The notes beneath the pieces were generated by a model that was given only the letters and a program-made list of their open reading frames with translations, did not search any database and was not told where the DNA came from. A program made the translations under genes and the position numbers. Source: Flavobacterium sp. K5-23 (GTDB lineage: Bacteria > Bacteroidota > Bacteroidia > Flavobacteriales > Flavobacteriaceae). Taken from it: a DNA stretch of 64,000 bases. How positions within the stretch are numbered: position 1 is the stretch's first letter; every line of letters begins with the position of its first letter. Shown piece after piece: positions 39,190-46,977 of the stretch. The stretch covers positions 2,637,501 to 2,701,500 of the forward strand of contig NZ_CP056783.1 in NCBI RefSeq assembly GCF_023278045.1, given 5' to 3'.

Positions 39190-39205
39190 AAGTTCAATTC
39201 AACCT

Positions 39206-39634
39206 ATGAAATACCAGGAAATCATATCAAAGTTGCCTTATTCCAAACCCTTTTTGTTTGTCGATGAGATTATTGATATAAACGAAAATGGGGTAGAGGG
39301 TAGTTATACATTCGACGAAAACCTTGATTTTTATAAAGGACATTTTAAGGAAAACCCCATTACTCCAGGCGTAATATTAACTGAAGTTATGGCGCAAATA
39401 GGATTAGTATGTTTGGGGATATTTTTATTAGACGAAACATTTAATGATAAAACTGCAATTGCCTTAACGTCAACTGATATTGAATTTACCAAAGCAGTAT
39501 ATCCAAAAGAAAAAGTAACCGTGATTTCTCAGAAAGTATATTTTCGTTTTGGTAAACTAAAATGCAAGGTGACTATGAAAAATGAGAATGGTGATGAAGT
39601 TTGTAGCGGTACAATTGCGGGAATGATTGTTTAA
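39206..39634 (+). CDS. FabZ-like 3-hydroxyacyl-ACP dehydratase (hotdog) of the PKS cluster
   Basis: 142 residues from the ATG at 39206, 17 bases after the PKS stop; a longer frame would overlap the PKS gene and is not conserved. FabZ-type motifs are LPYSKPFLFVDEI, FYKGHFKENPITPGVIL with the catalytic His, and TEVMAQIG with the acidic partner. It probably dehydrates the growing acyl-ACP of the starter chain. It is clearly distinct from the FabZ domain fused to LpxC. Confidence 0.85.
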   Translation: MKYQEIISKLPYSKPFLFVDEIIDINENGVEGSYTFDENLDFYKGHFKENPITPGVILTEVMAQIGLVCLGIFLLDETFNDKTAIALTSTDIEFTKAVYPKEKVTVISQKVYFRFGKLKCKVTMKNENGDEVCSGTIAGMIV

Positions 39635-39705
39635 TAAAAAGATTGAAATCAAGCTTTGACACATAAAAAAATAGTGGTTTTTAATTTATGTAAATTGAAA
39701 TTTGT

Positions 39706-40980
39706 ATGAAAAAACGAGTAGTCATAACTGGTCTTGGTGTTGTTGCTCCAAACGGAGTAGGCTTAGAGATGTTTACAAATGCAATTCGGAAAGGTGTTTC
39801 AGGAATTAAACACGATCCGGAACTGGAACGTTTGCAATTCTCTTGTCAGATTTCAGGAAAACCAGAAGTTTCTAATGAATTGGCTTTAAAATATTTCAGT
39901 GAATTAGAACTGAGAAATTTCAATTCTACGGGGATTTTATACGGTGTTATAGCTGGAATAGATGCTTGGAAAGATGCAGGATTAGCAATAAACACTAATG
40001 AAGATCCGGATTGGGATAGCGGAACTATTTTTGGAACTGGAACCTCAGGAATTGATAAATTTCGCGAAAGCATTTATAAAATTGATGATTTTCAAACAAG
40101 GAGATTAGGAAGCACGGCAGTTGCACAAACGATGAACAGTGGCGTTAGCGCTTATTTAGGAGGGAAAATTGGTTTAGGAAATCAGGTAACCACTAATTCT
40201 TCTGCTTGCACCACAGGAACTGAAAGCATCTTAATGGCTTACGAAAGGATCAGATCAGGACAAGCAAAACGCATTTTGGCAGGGAGTACCAGTGATAGTG
40301 GCCCTTATATTTGGGGAGGTTTTGATGCGATGCGCGTTTGCACTTTTAAACACAATGACACTCCTGAACAAGGCTCACGACCAATGAGTGAAAGCGCATC
40401 AGGGTTTGTTCCCGGAAGCGGTGCCGGTGCTTTGGTTTTAGAAGATTTGGATCTGGCTTTAGAACGTGGTGCCCGAATTTATGCCGAGGTTTTAGGCGGG
40501 AATATTAATTCCGGAGGACAACGTGGATTAGGTACTATGACAGCGCCAAATCCCATAGCGGTACAAAAATGCATTAAGGATGCTATGGCAAATGCAGGAA
40601 TTCAAGCCAATGCTATTGATGCCATAAACGGTCATTTGACAGCAACTTCAAAAGATAGCTTGGAAATGGAGAACTGGGCAGAAGCATTGGGAAGAAAGGG
40701 TGCCGATTTTCCATATATCAACTCTTTAAAATCGATGGTTGGTCATTGTTTATCAGGGGCGGGAAGTATTGAAAGTGTGGCTTCTATATTGCAATTGCAT
40801 CAGGGATTTGTATTTCCGAATATCAATTGTGAAGACTTACATCCTGAAATTGTGAGTGTTATTGATAAATCACGTATTCCGAAAGAATTAATTGAAACGG
40901 ATTTGAATATTATAGCCAAAGCCAGTTTTGGTTTTGGGGATGTGAACGGATGTGTGATTTTTAAAAAATATATAAAATAA
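39706..40980 (+). CDS. Beta-ketoacyl-ACP synthase (KAS II-like) of the PKS cluster
   Basis: 424 residues, thiolase fold. Catalytic Cys in NSSACTTGTES, first His in NGHLTATSKDSLEMENW, second His in SMVGHCLSGAGSIES, and C-terminal ASFGFGDVNGCVIF. The NGHLTATSKD version departs from the common NAHGTST and marks a distinct clade. It would elongate the ACP-bound starter chain. A gap of 71 bases precedes it, the largest in the operon, with no terminator. Confidence 0.9.
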   Translation: MKKRVVITGLGVVAPNGVGLEMFTNAIRKGVSGIKHDPELERLQFSCQISGKPEVSNELALKYFSELELRNFNSTGILYGVIAGIDAWKDAGLAINTNEDPDWDSGTIFGTGTSGIDKFRESIYKIDDFQTRRLGSTAVAQTMNSGVSAYLGGKIGLGNQVTTNSSACTTGTESILMAYERIRSGQAKRILAGSTSDSGPYIWGGFDAMRVCTFKHNDTPEQGSRPMSESASGFVPGSGAGALVLEDLDLALERGARIYAEVLGGNINSGGQRGLGTMTAPNPIAVQKCIKDAMANAGIQANAIDAINGHLTATSKDSLEMENWAEALGRKGADFPYINSLKSMVGHCLSGAGSIESVASILQLHQGFVFPNINCEDLHPEIVSVIDKSRIPKELIETDLNIIAKASFGFGDVNGCVIFKKYIK

Positions 40981-40991
40981 AAAAATATCAA

Positions 40992-41246
40992 ATGAATAAA
41001 GAAGAAACTACATTAAAATTAAAAAGCATCATTAAACCTTATATAAAAAATGAGGAAGCGTATGAATCACTTACAGACGACACTGATTTCATTACCGATT
41101 TGAATATAAATTCGGCTAATTTAGTTGATGTAATTCTGGATATTGAAGATGCCTTTGGAATAATAATAGACAATCAATCTATGCAAAATATGCTGGATGT
41201 GAAATCAACTTTGTTAATAATTGAAACCAAATTATCCGAAAAGTGA
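40992..41246 (+). CDS. Acyl carrier protein of the PKS cluster
   Basis: 84 residues, acidic four-helix ACP. The attachment site reads DLNINSANLVDVILDIE, with NSA in place of the usual DSL; the Ser is kept. EDAFGIIIDNQ and the end of helix IV follow the ACP pattern. The divergent site implies that it is loaded by a dedicated transferase, and the next gene is one. Its TGA overlaps the GTG start of that gene. Confidence 0.9.
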   Translation: MNKEETTLKLKSIIKPYIKNEEAYESLTDDTDFITDLNINSANLVDVILDIEDAFGIIIDNQSMQNMLDVKSTLLIIETKLSEK

Positions 41247-41734
41247 TAGGTAACGATATCGTAGATTTGGCTTTAGCCCGAAAAGAAAGCAACTGGAAAA
41301 GGAAAGGTTTTTTAGATAAAATATTCACCATAAAAGAACAATTCCTTATTAATAGCGCTGAAAATCCAGAGATTATGGTCTGGAATCTATGGAGTAGGAA
41401 GGAAGCAGCTTATAAAATATATAACCGTCAAACGGGAATTCGGGCCTATATTCCTATTCAATTAGAATGTGTCTATGGAGATGAAAATTCAGGTTCGGTT
41501 TTATGTGATGGAAATGAGTATTACACACAAACCAAAATTTCAAATGATTGCATCTATACCGTAGCGGTAACTGATAGCTCTCATTTTAAAAAAATAGTAC
41601 TGCTTGACCCAAACATACTAATAAGTAAAGACGATGGAAAACCTTTTATAACTGATAACAACGGTTTGATAAATAAGGCAGTTTCCGTAAGTCATCATGG
41701 TCGGTTTCAGGAAAGTATCATGCTAACAGAATAA
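41243..41734 (+). CDS. 4'-phosphopantetheinyl transferase of the PKS cluster
   Basis: 163 residues, GTG start at 41243 overlapping the ACP stop. The superfamily motifs are IGNDIVDLALA (first Mg ligand) and NLWSRKEAAYKIY, the WSxKEAxxK signature. It is a single-domain, AcpS/Sfp-family enzyme with an extra C-terminal region (SVSHHGRFQE). It transfers phosphopantetheine from CoA to the Ser of the adjacent ACP. This is the last gene of the cluster; the next gene is convergent. Confidence 0.9.
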   Translation: MIGNDIVDLALARKESNWKRKGFLDKIFTIKEQFLINSAENPEIMVWNLWSRKEAAYKIYNRQTGIRAYIPIQLECVYGDENSGSVLCDGNEYYTQTKISNDCIYTVAVTDSSHFKKIVLLDPNILISKDDGKPFITDNNGLINKAVSVSHHGRFQESIMLTE

Positions 41735-41754
41735 ACCCAGCTGATTACCCAATT

Positions 41755-42351
41755 TTATTTAATTCCCAATCTGGATTTTAATTTTAAAAAGAGTAAGCCA
41801 ATATTATAAGCATCCTCAGTTGATGATACTCGGTCGTTTACAGGTATTTTAAAAAATCCTGATAATTCTTCAAGTGAAAATTGTTGATCGGTAATATCAT
41901 GTAGTTTTCGATACATAATATCAATATCCAAGGCTTCATTTTTTAATCGGCCACAATCCATTCTTTCTAATGCAGCATTAATTATTTCTACATCAAAATC
42001 CACATGATGTCCCACTATAGTTGCATTTCCAATAAAATCAATCAGCGATATTATTGCATCCGCTTCCCCAAGTTTTTTCATATGGGTTTCTATAATGAAA
42101 TCATTTGAAATCTTATTCTCATGAAGGAATTTATATTGCAGTACATACGTTTCGAAGCTGTCTCCAATAACAATACAATCATCAACAACTGCAAAAGCCC
42201 CAATTCCTAAAATGACATCTTTTTCGACACTCAAACCCGAAGTTTCTGTTGACAATACAACATAGCGCTTTGATTTTGCCTCAAATTTAGAAAGATATAT
42301 TTTCCAGAATTCAGGATATTCTTTATTTATATTTTTAAGCCAGTCTAACAT
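41755..42351 (-). CDS. DEDD 3'-5' exonuclease-fold protein, probably inactive
   Basis: 198 residues. The fold of the DnaQ/epsilon family is clear: YVVLSTETSGL (motif I), TIVGHHVDFDVEIINAAL (motif II), and NDRVSSTEDAYNIGLLFLKL (motif III). The usual DTETTG is STETSG, so the first catalytic Asp is Ser, and the usual catalytic His of DRHTAxxDA is replaced by Val, while the last Asp is kept. It is therefore likely to bind rather than cut nucleic acid or nucleotides. It follows the cNMP/CBS/DUF294 gene by 2 bases and is surely co-transcribed with it. Confidence 0.8.
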   Translation of the reverse strand: MLDWLKNINKEYPEFWKIYLSKFEAKSKRYVVLSTETSGLSVEKDVILGIGAFAVVDDCIVIGDSFETYVLQYKFLHENKISNDFIIETHMKKLGEADAIISLIDFIGNATIVGHHVDFDVEIINAALERMDCGRLKNEALDIDIMYRKLHDITDQQFSLEELSGFFKIPVNDRVSSTEDAYNIGLLFLKLKSRLGIK

Positions 42352-42353
42352 GG

Positions 42354-44270
42354 TTATGAAAATTGAGTAAGTTTAAATTTACTTTTAATTAATTCTTCTA
42401 ATTCTTTCATTGGAGCCAAAGAATTTTTCAACTTTTCTTTGTCGATTTTAGACAACTCCTCTAAATTGATGTATTGTCCACTATTTTCGTTCTTAATACC
42501 TTCTAATGTCCTGAATTTTGACAATGTTAGAAAAGCTTCAGCACAATCCAAATAAATCTCGGCATTTTTAGAATCTGTCATTGCTAATTGTTTGAATCGA
42601 ACATAGGTATTGTTAATTCCTTTTAAATTAAAGCTTAAATCAAATAATCGTGCTCCATCAATCAAAGGCATTAAAGCTAGAGTTTTGATGTCAAATTTAT
42701 CTTTGTTTGGACCTTCTTCTTCGACATTGAATTTTTTGAAAAAACTCAAAGGGGAATTTTTCCTCAATGCATCATTGCCTAAATAATCAAAGAATAAGGT
42801 ATTGTTTACAGCATTTTTATACACTTCATTAATTAATGTTTCAAAAATCTTCGACTCACCGTAAACAATATCGAAATCAAAGAAAATACTACTTAAATTA
42901 TTGCTGTTTTCACCCGGATTGTTAATCCAGCTATTGTATTGCTTTAACCAATCAGTTTGTGACTTACACCAAAGAATATTGCTCCCAACATATCCATTTT
43001 CAGACAATTTATAGCCTACTTTTTCCAGGATACTAGTTGTTCTTTTGGCTAAATTCAAGAAATAGTCTTTCACTTCACGGTATTTTTCCGGAGTTACATC
43101 TTCAAAAACTAGGATACTATTTTGATCCGTCAATAATAATTGTTCTTTTCTAGCCTGACTGCCAATACAAAGCCAAGCAAAACGAGCAGGAGGGGAGCCT
43201 ATTTCCAAAATAGATAATTCAACGGCACGTTTTAAAATAGCAAAATTGATTTCGCTAACAATATTATTAATATGGGTAAGCGGTATATTTTTCTGTATCG
43301 ATTTTTGGATAAGATCCGCTAAGTTCTTTCTTATTTGGATTAGGTCTTTAGGTGCTTGAGCTCGTTTAACTTCTTTAATTAAAACTCCAGGATTATTGGC
43401 TTGAGCCACTATTAAATCGTGTTCGGATATAACTCCTTTTACGATAGATTTATTGGTTCCGTCCTCAGTAACACACAGGTGAGTGACATTATTTCTTAAC
43501 ATCAATAGTTGCGCTTCCGCCAGGGAAACATTCTCGACTACTGTTACCACCGGAGAAGACATAATTGTATCAACTGTTGTGGTAATAGGGAAACGTCCAG
43601 TTGCTATTTTAGAACATAAATCAGTATGTGTAACAATTCCAACAGGAATATTATTTTCGCAAACAATCGCACTGTTTACAAGTGATTCGGCCATTAATTG
43701 GGCGATACTATGTACAGGATCGCTTTTTAACGCTTTTATCGGGGAGATATTATAGGATAAAGATTGAAAAAATTGAATTCCTGTCTGTTGATCCGAATAA
43801 TACCCAGTCGCGGAATGATGCTTACCGTTACCATTTTCATTATCAGTAAGATTATTCGAACCTTTAGCAAAATTCTCTAATAAAACATCCAGTACATCCG
43901 GATTATTAGCTACAAATGGTCTGAAAACTGCAATAGGAATAGCATAAATAATGCTTTCTTCTCGAGCTTTAGCCGTCATTTTGTAGTTGTTTTTGGCAAA
44001 AAAAGGTCTCAAACCAAAAATATCACCCTCATGACATTTACTTAATAAAGTTTCTTCGGCATCTGCAATAACAGACAAATGAATAGTCCCTGTTGCGATA
44101 ATATAAAAGCTATCATGCAGTGTATCATTTATTTGGAATAATGTTTTATTTTTTTCCAAATTAAGCACACGGATATTGCTAGCGATTTCAGCTAACTCTT
44201 GAAATGTCAAATGATCAAATGGAGAGTATTTCTTTAAAAAATCAGCAATCTGCTCAGCAATAGAATTCAT
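42354..44270 (-). CDS. cNMP-binding / CBS pair / DUF294 nucleotidyltransferase-like protein
   Basis: 638 residues from the ATG at 44270; a longer frame adds a hydrophobic, unconserved stretch. Order of domains: cyclic-nucleotide-binding fold (about 20-130, with GDIFGLRPFF), two CBS domains (about 170-300), the DUF294 nucleotidyltransferase-like domain (RFAWLCIGSQARKEQLLLTDQNS) and a DUF294 C-terminal helical domain. GSQARKEQLLLTDQDN-type motifs belong to GlnD-like uridylyltransferases. In other bacteria this protein type is often found with a DnaQ-like exonuclease and acetate genes. Probably a signalling or regulatory protein. Confidence 0.85.
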   Translation of the reverse strand: MNSIAEQIADFLKKYSPFDHLTFQELAEIASNIRVLNLEKNKTLFQINDTLHDSFYIIATGTIHLSVIADAEETLLSKCHEGDIFGLRPFFAKNNYKMTAKAREESIIYAIPIAVFRPFVANNPDVLDVLLENFAKGSNNLTDNENGNGKHHSATGYYSDQQTGIQFFQSLSYNISPIKALKSDPVHSIAQLMAESLVNSAIVCENNIPVGIVTHTDLCSKIATGRFPITTTVDTIMSSPVVTVVENVSLAEAQLLMLRNNVTHLCVTEDGTNKSIVKGVISEHDLIVAQANNPGVLIKEVKRAQAPKDLIQIRKNLADLIQKSIQKNIPLTHINNIVSEINFAILKRAVELSILEIGSPPARFAWLCIGSQARKEQLLLTDQNSILVFEDVTPEKYREVKDYFLNLAKRTTSILEKVGYKLSENGYVGSNILWCKSQTDWLKQYNSWINNPGENSNNLSSIFFDFDIVYGESKIFETLINEVYKNAVNNTLFFDYLGNDALRKNSPLSFFKKFNVEEEGPNKDKFDIKTLALMPLIDGARLFDLSFNLKGINNTYVRFKQLAMTDSKNAEIYLDCAEAFLTLSKFRTLEGIKNENSGQYINLEELSKIDKEKLKNSLAPMKELEELIKSKFKLTQFS

Positions 44271-44701
44271 AGTATAGAAAGTAAATGAAATTTTGAAGTG
44301 TAAAATTAATAAATTATACACAATCAATTACAGTAAATTCAATGTAAAAACACTGAAATAATAATAATTTTATAGTTATTATTTTTTGGTTCTATATAAT
44401 CAAGATTTCTATATTAATATATAAGGTAATAAGAAGTAGGGTAATGTAATTTAGTATGAATCTTTACTATTTATAGAAAGTCTTATAATAATGGAAACAG
44501 GAAGAATAATGAAGTTTTTATATATTCTATTTTACATAATATAAATTATAGTTCATTTGTATTATGAGATTAAAAAGGATTAGGAAACCGGAATCTGAAT
44601 AATTTCATCAATTTTATACCGTTCTGACACTTTTAAGATCCAATTAGTTTTTACAACTACTATTAATTATTTTAGAAATGCTGTAAATGATTCAAAAATT
44701 T
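44271..44701. other. AT-rich gap without a visible gene
   Basis: I see no open frame of length, no repeat shared with other sites and no clear terminator here. Confidence 0.6.
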
Positions 44702-44803
44702 TCAAGAATCTTTATGGGCTTTCTTTGTTTCCTGTGCATTGATTCCACTTGTTAAGAATAGAAACATAAAAAAGGAAATCAGAACCGTTGTTAATTTTGT
44801 CAT
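44702..44803 (-). CDS. Candidate small exported peptide
   Basis: 33 codons on the minus strand from the ATG at 44803: a typical signal peptide (MTKLTTVLISFFMFLFLTSG, then INA before Q) and only about ten mature residues (QETKKAHKDS). It lies 22 bases after the GNAT gene stop on the same strand, so it may be co-transcribed. The charge pattern and AxA-Q cleavage site are like those of genuine flavobacterial exported proteins, but the gene may be a relic cut short by a stop codon. Confidence 0.45.
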   Translation of the reverse strand: MTKLTTVLISFFMFLFLTSGINAQETKKAHKDS

Positions 44804-44825
44804 TTTTGAATTTATTTTTGCGGTG

Positions 44826-45353
44826 TTAGTTTAATTTCCCATAATATATCAAGTCAACAATTTCTCCCGAAGTAGTTTTATAGTCCCTTCTTATGGTGCC
44901 TTCAATTTCAAAACCACATTTTTCAGCAACATTTCTTGCAGCAAGGTTATTTTGGTGAGTTCTTAAAAACATTTTTTTGAATTCATATTCCTCAAAACAA
45001 AATTCGCAAAAAAGACGAAGCGCTTTAGTTGTAATCCCTTTATTGGCATAGTCCGCGTCAATGTATAAACCCAATTCTGATTTTGGAATGTTCCAATCAA
45101 TATTTTTCAAGTCTAAGAAACCTATAACTTTATCGTTAGAATTGTCAACGATGACATATGGAAAATAAATTTTGTCTTTAGATCGTTGAATCATATCGAT
45201 AATGAAGTATTGCGTGTCTTCAATCGTCTTCGTTCTTGAAACTGTTCCCGTAAAAAAGTCTTCAAGTCGCTGCCTGTTCTTCTCCACAAGTTGAAAAAAA
45301 CCATCTAAATCTTGTATCGATAAAAGCCTTATCGAATAGTTGTCAAATTGCAT
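44826..45353 (-). CDS. GNAT acetyltransferase, RimJ/RimL-like
   Basis: 175 residues. Typical of the RimJ/RimL branch: IRLLSIQDLDGFFQLVEKN at the start, KSELGLYIDADYANKGITTKALRLF as the acetyl-CoA region, and LAARNVAEKCGFEIEGTIRRDY at the end. Such enzymes acetylate protein N-termini or small amines; the substrate is not readable. It is a single gene, perhaps with the small peptide downstream. Confidence 0.85.
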   Translation of the reverse strand: MQFDNYSIRLLSIQDLDGFFQLVEKNRQRLEDFFTGTVSRTKTIEDTQYFIIDMIQRSKDKIYFPYVIVDNSNDKVIGFLDLKNIDWNIPKSELGLYIDADYANKGITTKALRLFCEFCFEEYEFKKMFLRTHQNNLAARNVAEKCGFEIEGTIRRDYKTTSGEIVDLIYYGKLN

Positions 45354-45476
45354 ATTTTAGTTTTTTATGAATTCTCTCTTTTTGCCTTCCTCCAAAAATA
45401 GAATTATTATTTTAACCGCTTCCTTACGGTTCAATATTTCTTTGAATATCTTAAGTTCTTCATTATTAAAACACAA

Positions 45477-45511
45477 AAGGAAGAAACCATTTTTTAAGTG
45501 ACTTCTTCCTT
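45477..45511 (-). terminator. Terminator-like hairpin after the nitroreductase gene
   Basis: AAGGAAGAA and TTCTTCCTT pair across an 18-base loop. On the minus strand a T-rich stretch follows. Confidence 0.65.
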
Positions 45512-45537
45512 CTATTAATATATTTTAGAGATTATTT

Positions 45538-46212
45538 TTATTTCCAACTCACAATTTCTTCACTATTTCTTCTTGATTTTCCATGTGCTGGAGCTTCTTT
45601 TCTATATCCAAAAGCAACCATATACGATAAACCATATTTATCAGTATCCACTCCAAATTTTTCTTTCAATAAAGCTTCTGCTTTTTCTTGATGAAAACCT
45701 TCGATAGGACAGCTGTCAATTCCCGTTAATGCTGCTGAAGTCATCATATTCCCTAAAGCGATATAGGTTTGTTTAGAAGCCCAATCAAATAATTTTTTAT
45801 CAGTATCCAATGCAAAATCACGCTCTTGAAATTCTCTGTAAAATTTAGAATACATTTCGATAACATCTTCAGGTAATTGTTTTACCTCTTTCATCATGTG
45901 CATTATGTAATCTGAATCCCATTTTGTCATTGAGGCTTTCATACTTAATCCCAAAACAAAGTGACTGGCAGTATCTAGTTTTAAAGGCGCTCCCCAAGCT
46001 ACAGGTTTTAATAATTCCCTTAATTCTTTGTCTTGTACAACAATAAAATGCCAAGGTTCGAAACCAAAAGAACTAGGCGATAAATGTGCTGTTTCTAGGA
46101 TAAAATTCATATCCTCATCTGAAACCGTTTTTGTTGAATCAAATTCTTTTGTTGCGTGTCTAAATTGAAAAGCGTTTAAAATATCCTCTTTTGTGATTTT
46201 TGGTGTACTCAT
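45538..46212 (-). CDS. NAD(P)H-dependent nitroreductase-family oxidoreductase
   Basis: 224 residues, NfsB-like FMN fold. Conserved parts are FQFRHATKEFD (FMN binding), LSPSSFGFEPWHFIVVQD, and CPIEGFHQEKAEALLKEKFG. It reduces nitro compounds, quinones or similar electrophiles. It is divergent from an HxlR-type regulator, and inverted-repeat operator candidates lie in the space between them, a standard arrangement for control by an electrophile sensor. Confidence 0.9.
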   Translation of the reverse strand: MSTPKITKEDILNAFQFRHATKEFDSTKTVSDEDMNFILETAHLSPSSFGFEPWHFIVVQDKELRELLKPVAWGAPLKLDTASHFVLGLSMKASMTKWDSDYIMHMMKEVKQLPEDVIEMYSKFYREFQERDFALDTDKKLFDWASKQTYIALGNMMTSAALTGIDSCPIEGFHQEKAEALLKEKFGVDTDKYGLSYMVAFGYRKEAPAHGKSRRNSEEIVSWK

Positions 46213-46250
46213 AATTATTTATTCTTACTATTTATTAATTCTATTTTATT

Positions 46251-46268
46251 TATACTATCAAAAGTATA
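46251..46268. promoter_or_regulatory. Inverted repeat near the nitroreductase start (operator candidate)
   Basis: TATACT (46251-46256) and AGTATA (46263-46268) are exact inverted arms, about 40 bases upstream of the nitroreductase start. They resemble the TATAGTT-type half-sites repeated toward the HxlR gene. Confidence 0.45.
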
Positions 46269-46387
46269 GCGGCAAAAGTAAATATAGTTTATCTTTCTCG
46301 CAATAACGGTCAAAAACGATAGTAGATTATTTTTCACTTAAAAATATGTAATTTACTAATTGTCAATTGTTTAATACTTATGAATTA

Positions 46388-46406
46388 AACTATAAAAAGT
46401 ATAGTT
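46388..46406. promoter_or_regulatory. HxlR operator candidate
   Basis: AACTATA, five bases, TATAGTT is a perfect 7+7 palindrome. The half-site recurs as AACTATA at 46415-46421 and TATAGTT at 46283-46289 and 46444-46450, so at least five half-sites fill the divergent region. HxlR regulators bind such sites next to their own gene. Confidence 0.6.
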
Positions 46407-46454
46407 GTATAATTAACTATAGTATTGTAGCTTTGTTGAAAATTATAGTTGTTT

Positions 46455-46823
46455 ATGGACTTAGAATATAAAAAATGCCTTATAAAATATAACGACAAAC
46501 TGTTTTCGTGCACCACAAGTATTGCAATGGAATTTATTGGTGGGAAATGGAAAAGTGTGATTTTAATTTATCTTTTAGATGGAAAAAAACGCTATAATGA
46601 ATTGTATAAATTAATTTCCACAATCACGGAGCGTACTTTAAGTTTGCAATTGAAGCAACTGGAAAAAGATGGTTTAATAACACGTATTGTTTACACTAAA
46701 AAACCGCCTTTAAAAGTAGAATATGCTTTAACTCCTTTAGGAGAAAGTTTAGGTCCAGTTTTGACTTCTATTGCACAATGGGGAATGGTTGTAGCCGAAG
46801 AAAAAGGCGAGATTATAGAGTAA
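46455..46823 (+). CDS. HxlR-family transcriptional regulator
   Basis: 122 residues from the ATG at 46455, a winged helix-turn-helix. Family marks are SIAMEFIGGKWKSVILIYLLDGKKRYNEL, STITERTLSLQLKQLEKDGLI and YALTPLGESLGPVL. A Cys lies in LFSCTTS (residue 20), the place where Cys-based sensing occurs in HypR/YodB-type members, in addition to the early Cys in KKCLIK. It probably represses the divergent nitroreductase gene and itself. Confidence 0.9.
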   Translation: MDLEYKKCLIKYNDKLFSCTTSIAMEFIGGKWKSVILIYLLDGKKRYNELYKLISTITERTLSLQLKQLEKDGLITRIVYTKKPPLKVEYALTPLGESLGPVLTSIAQWGMVVAEEKGEIIE

Positions 46824-46910
46824 AGTGATTCGAATAAATAAATTTAAGGACTTCCCTATCATTAAATTGCAATAATTAAATTATTATAGCAATTAGTCGA
46901 AATAAAAAAA

Positions 46911-46939
46911 GGCGCTGACAATTTTTGATTTTCAGCGCC
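46911..46939 (-). terminator. Rho-independent terminator of the thrC operon
   Basis: On the minus strand GGCGCTGA and TCAGCGCC form a perfect eight-pair stem followed by seven T residues. It lies about 40 bases after the kinase gene stop. Confidence 0.92.
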
Positions 46940-46977
46940 ATGTATACTAATGTTTATTAAATATTTTATATTGACTT

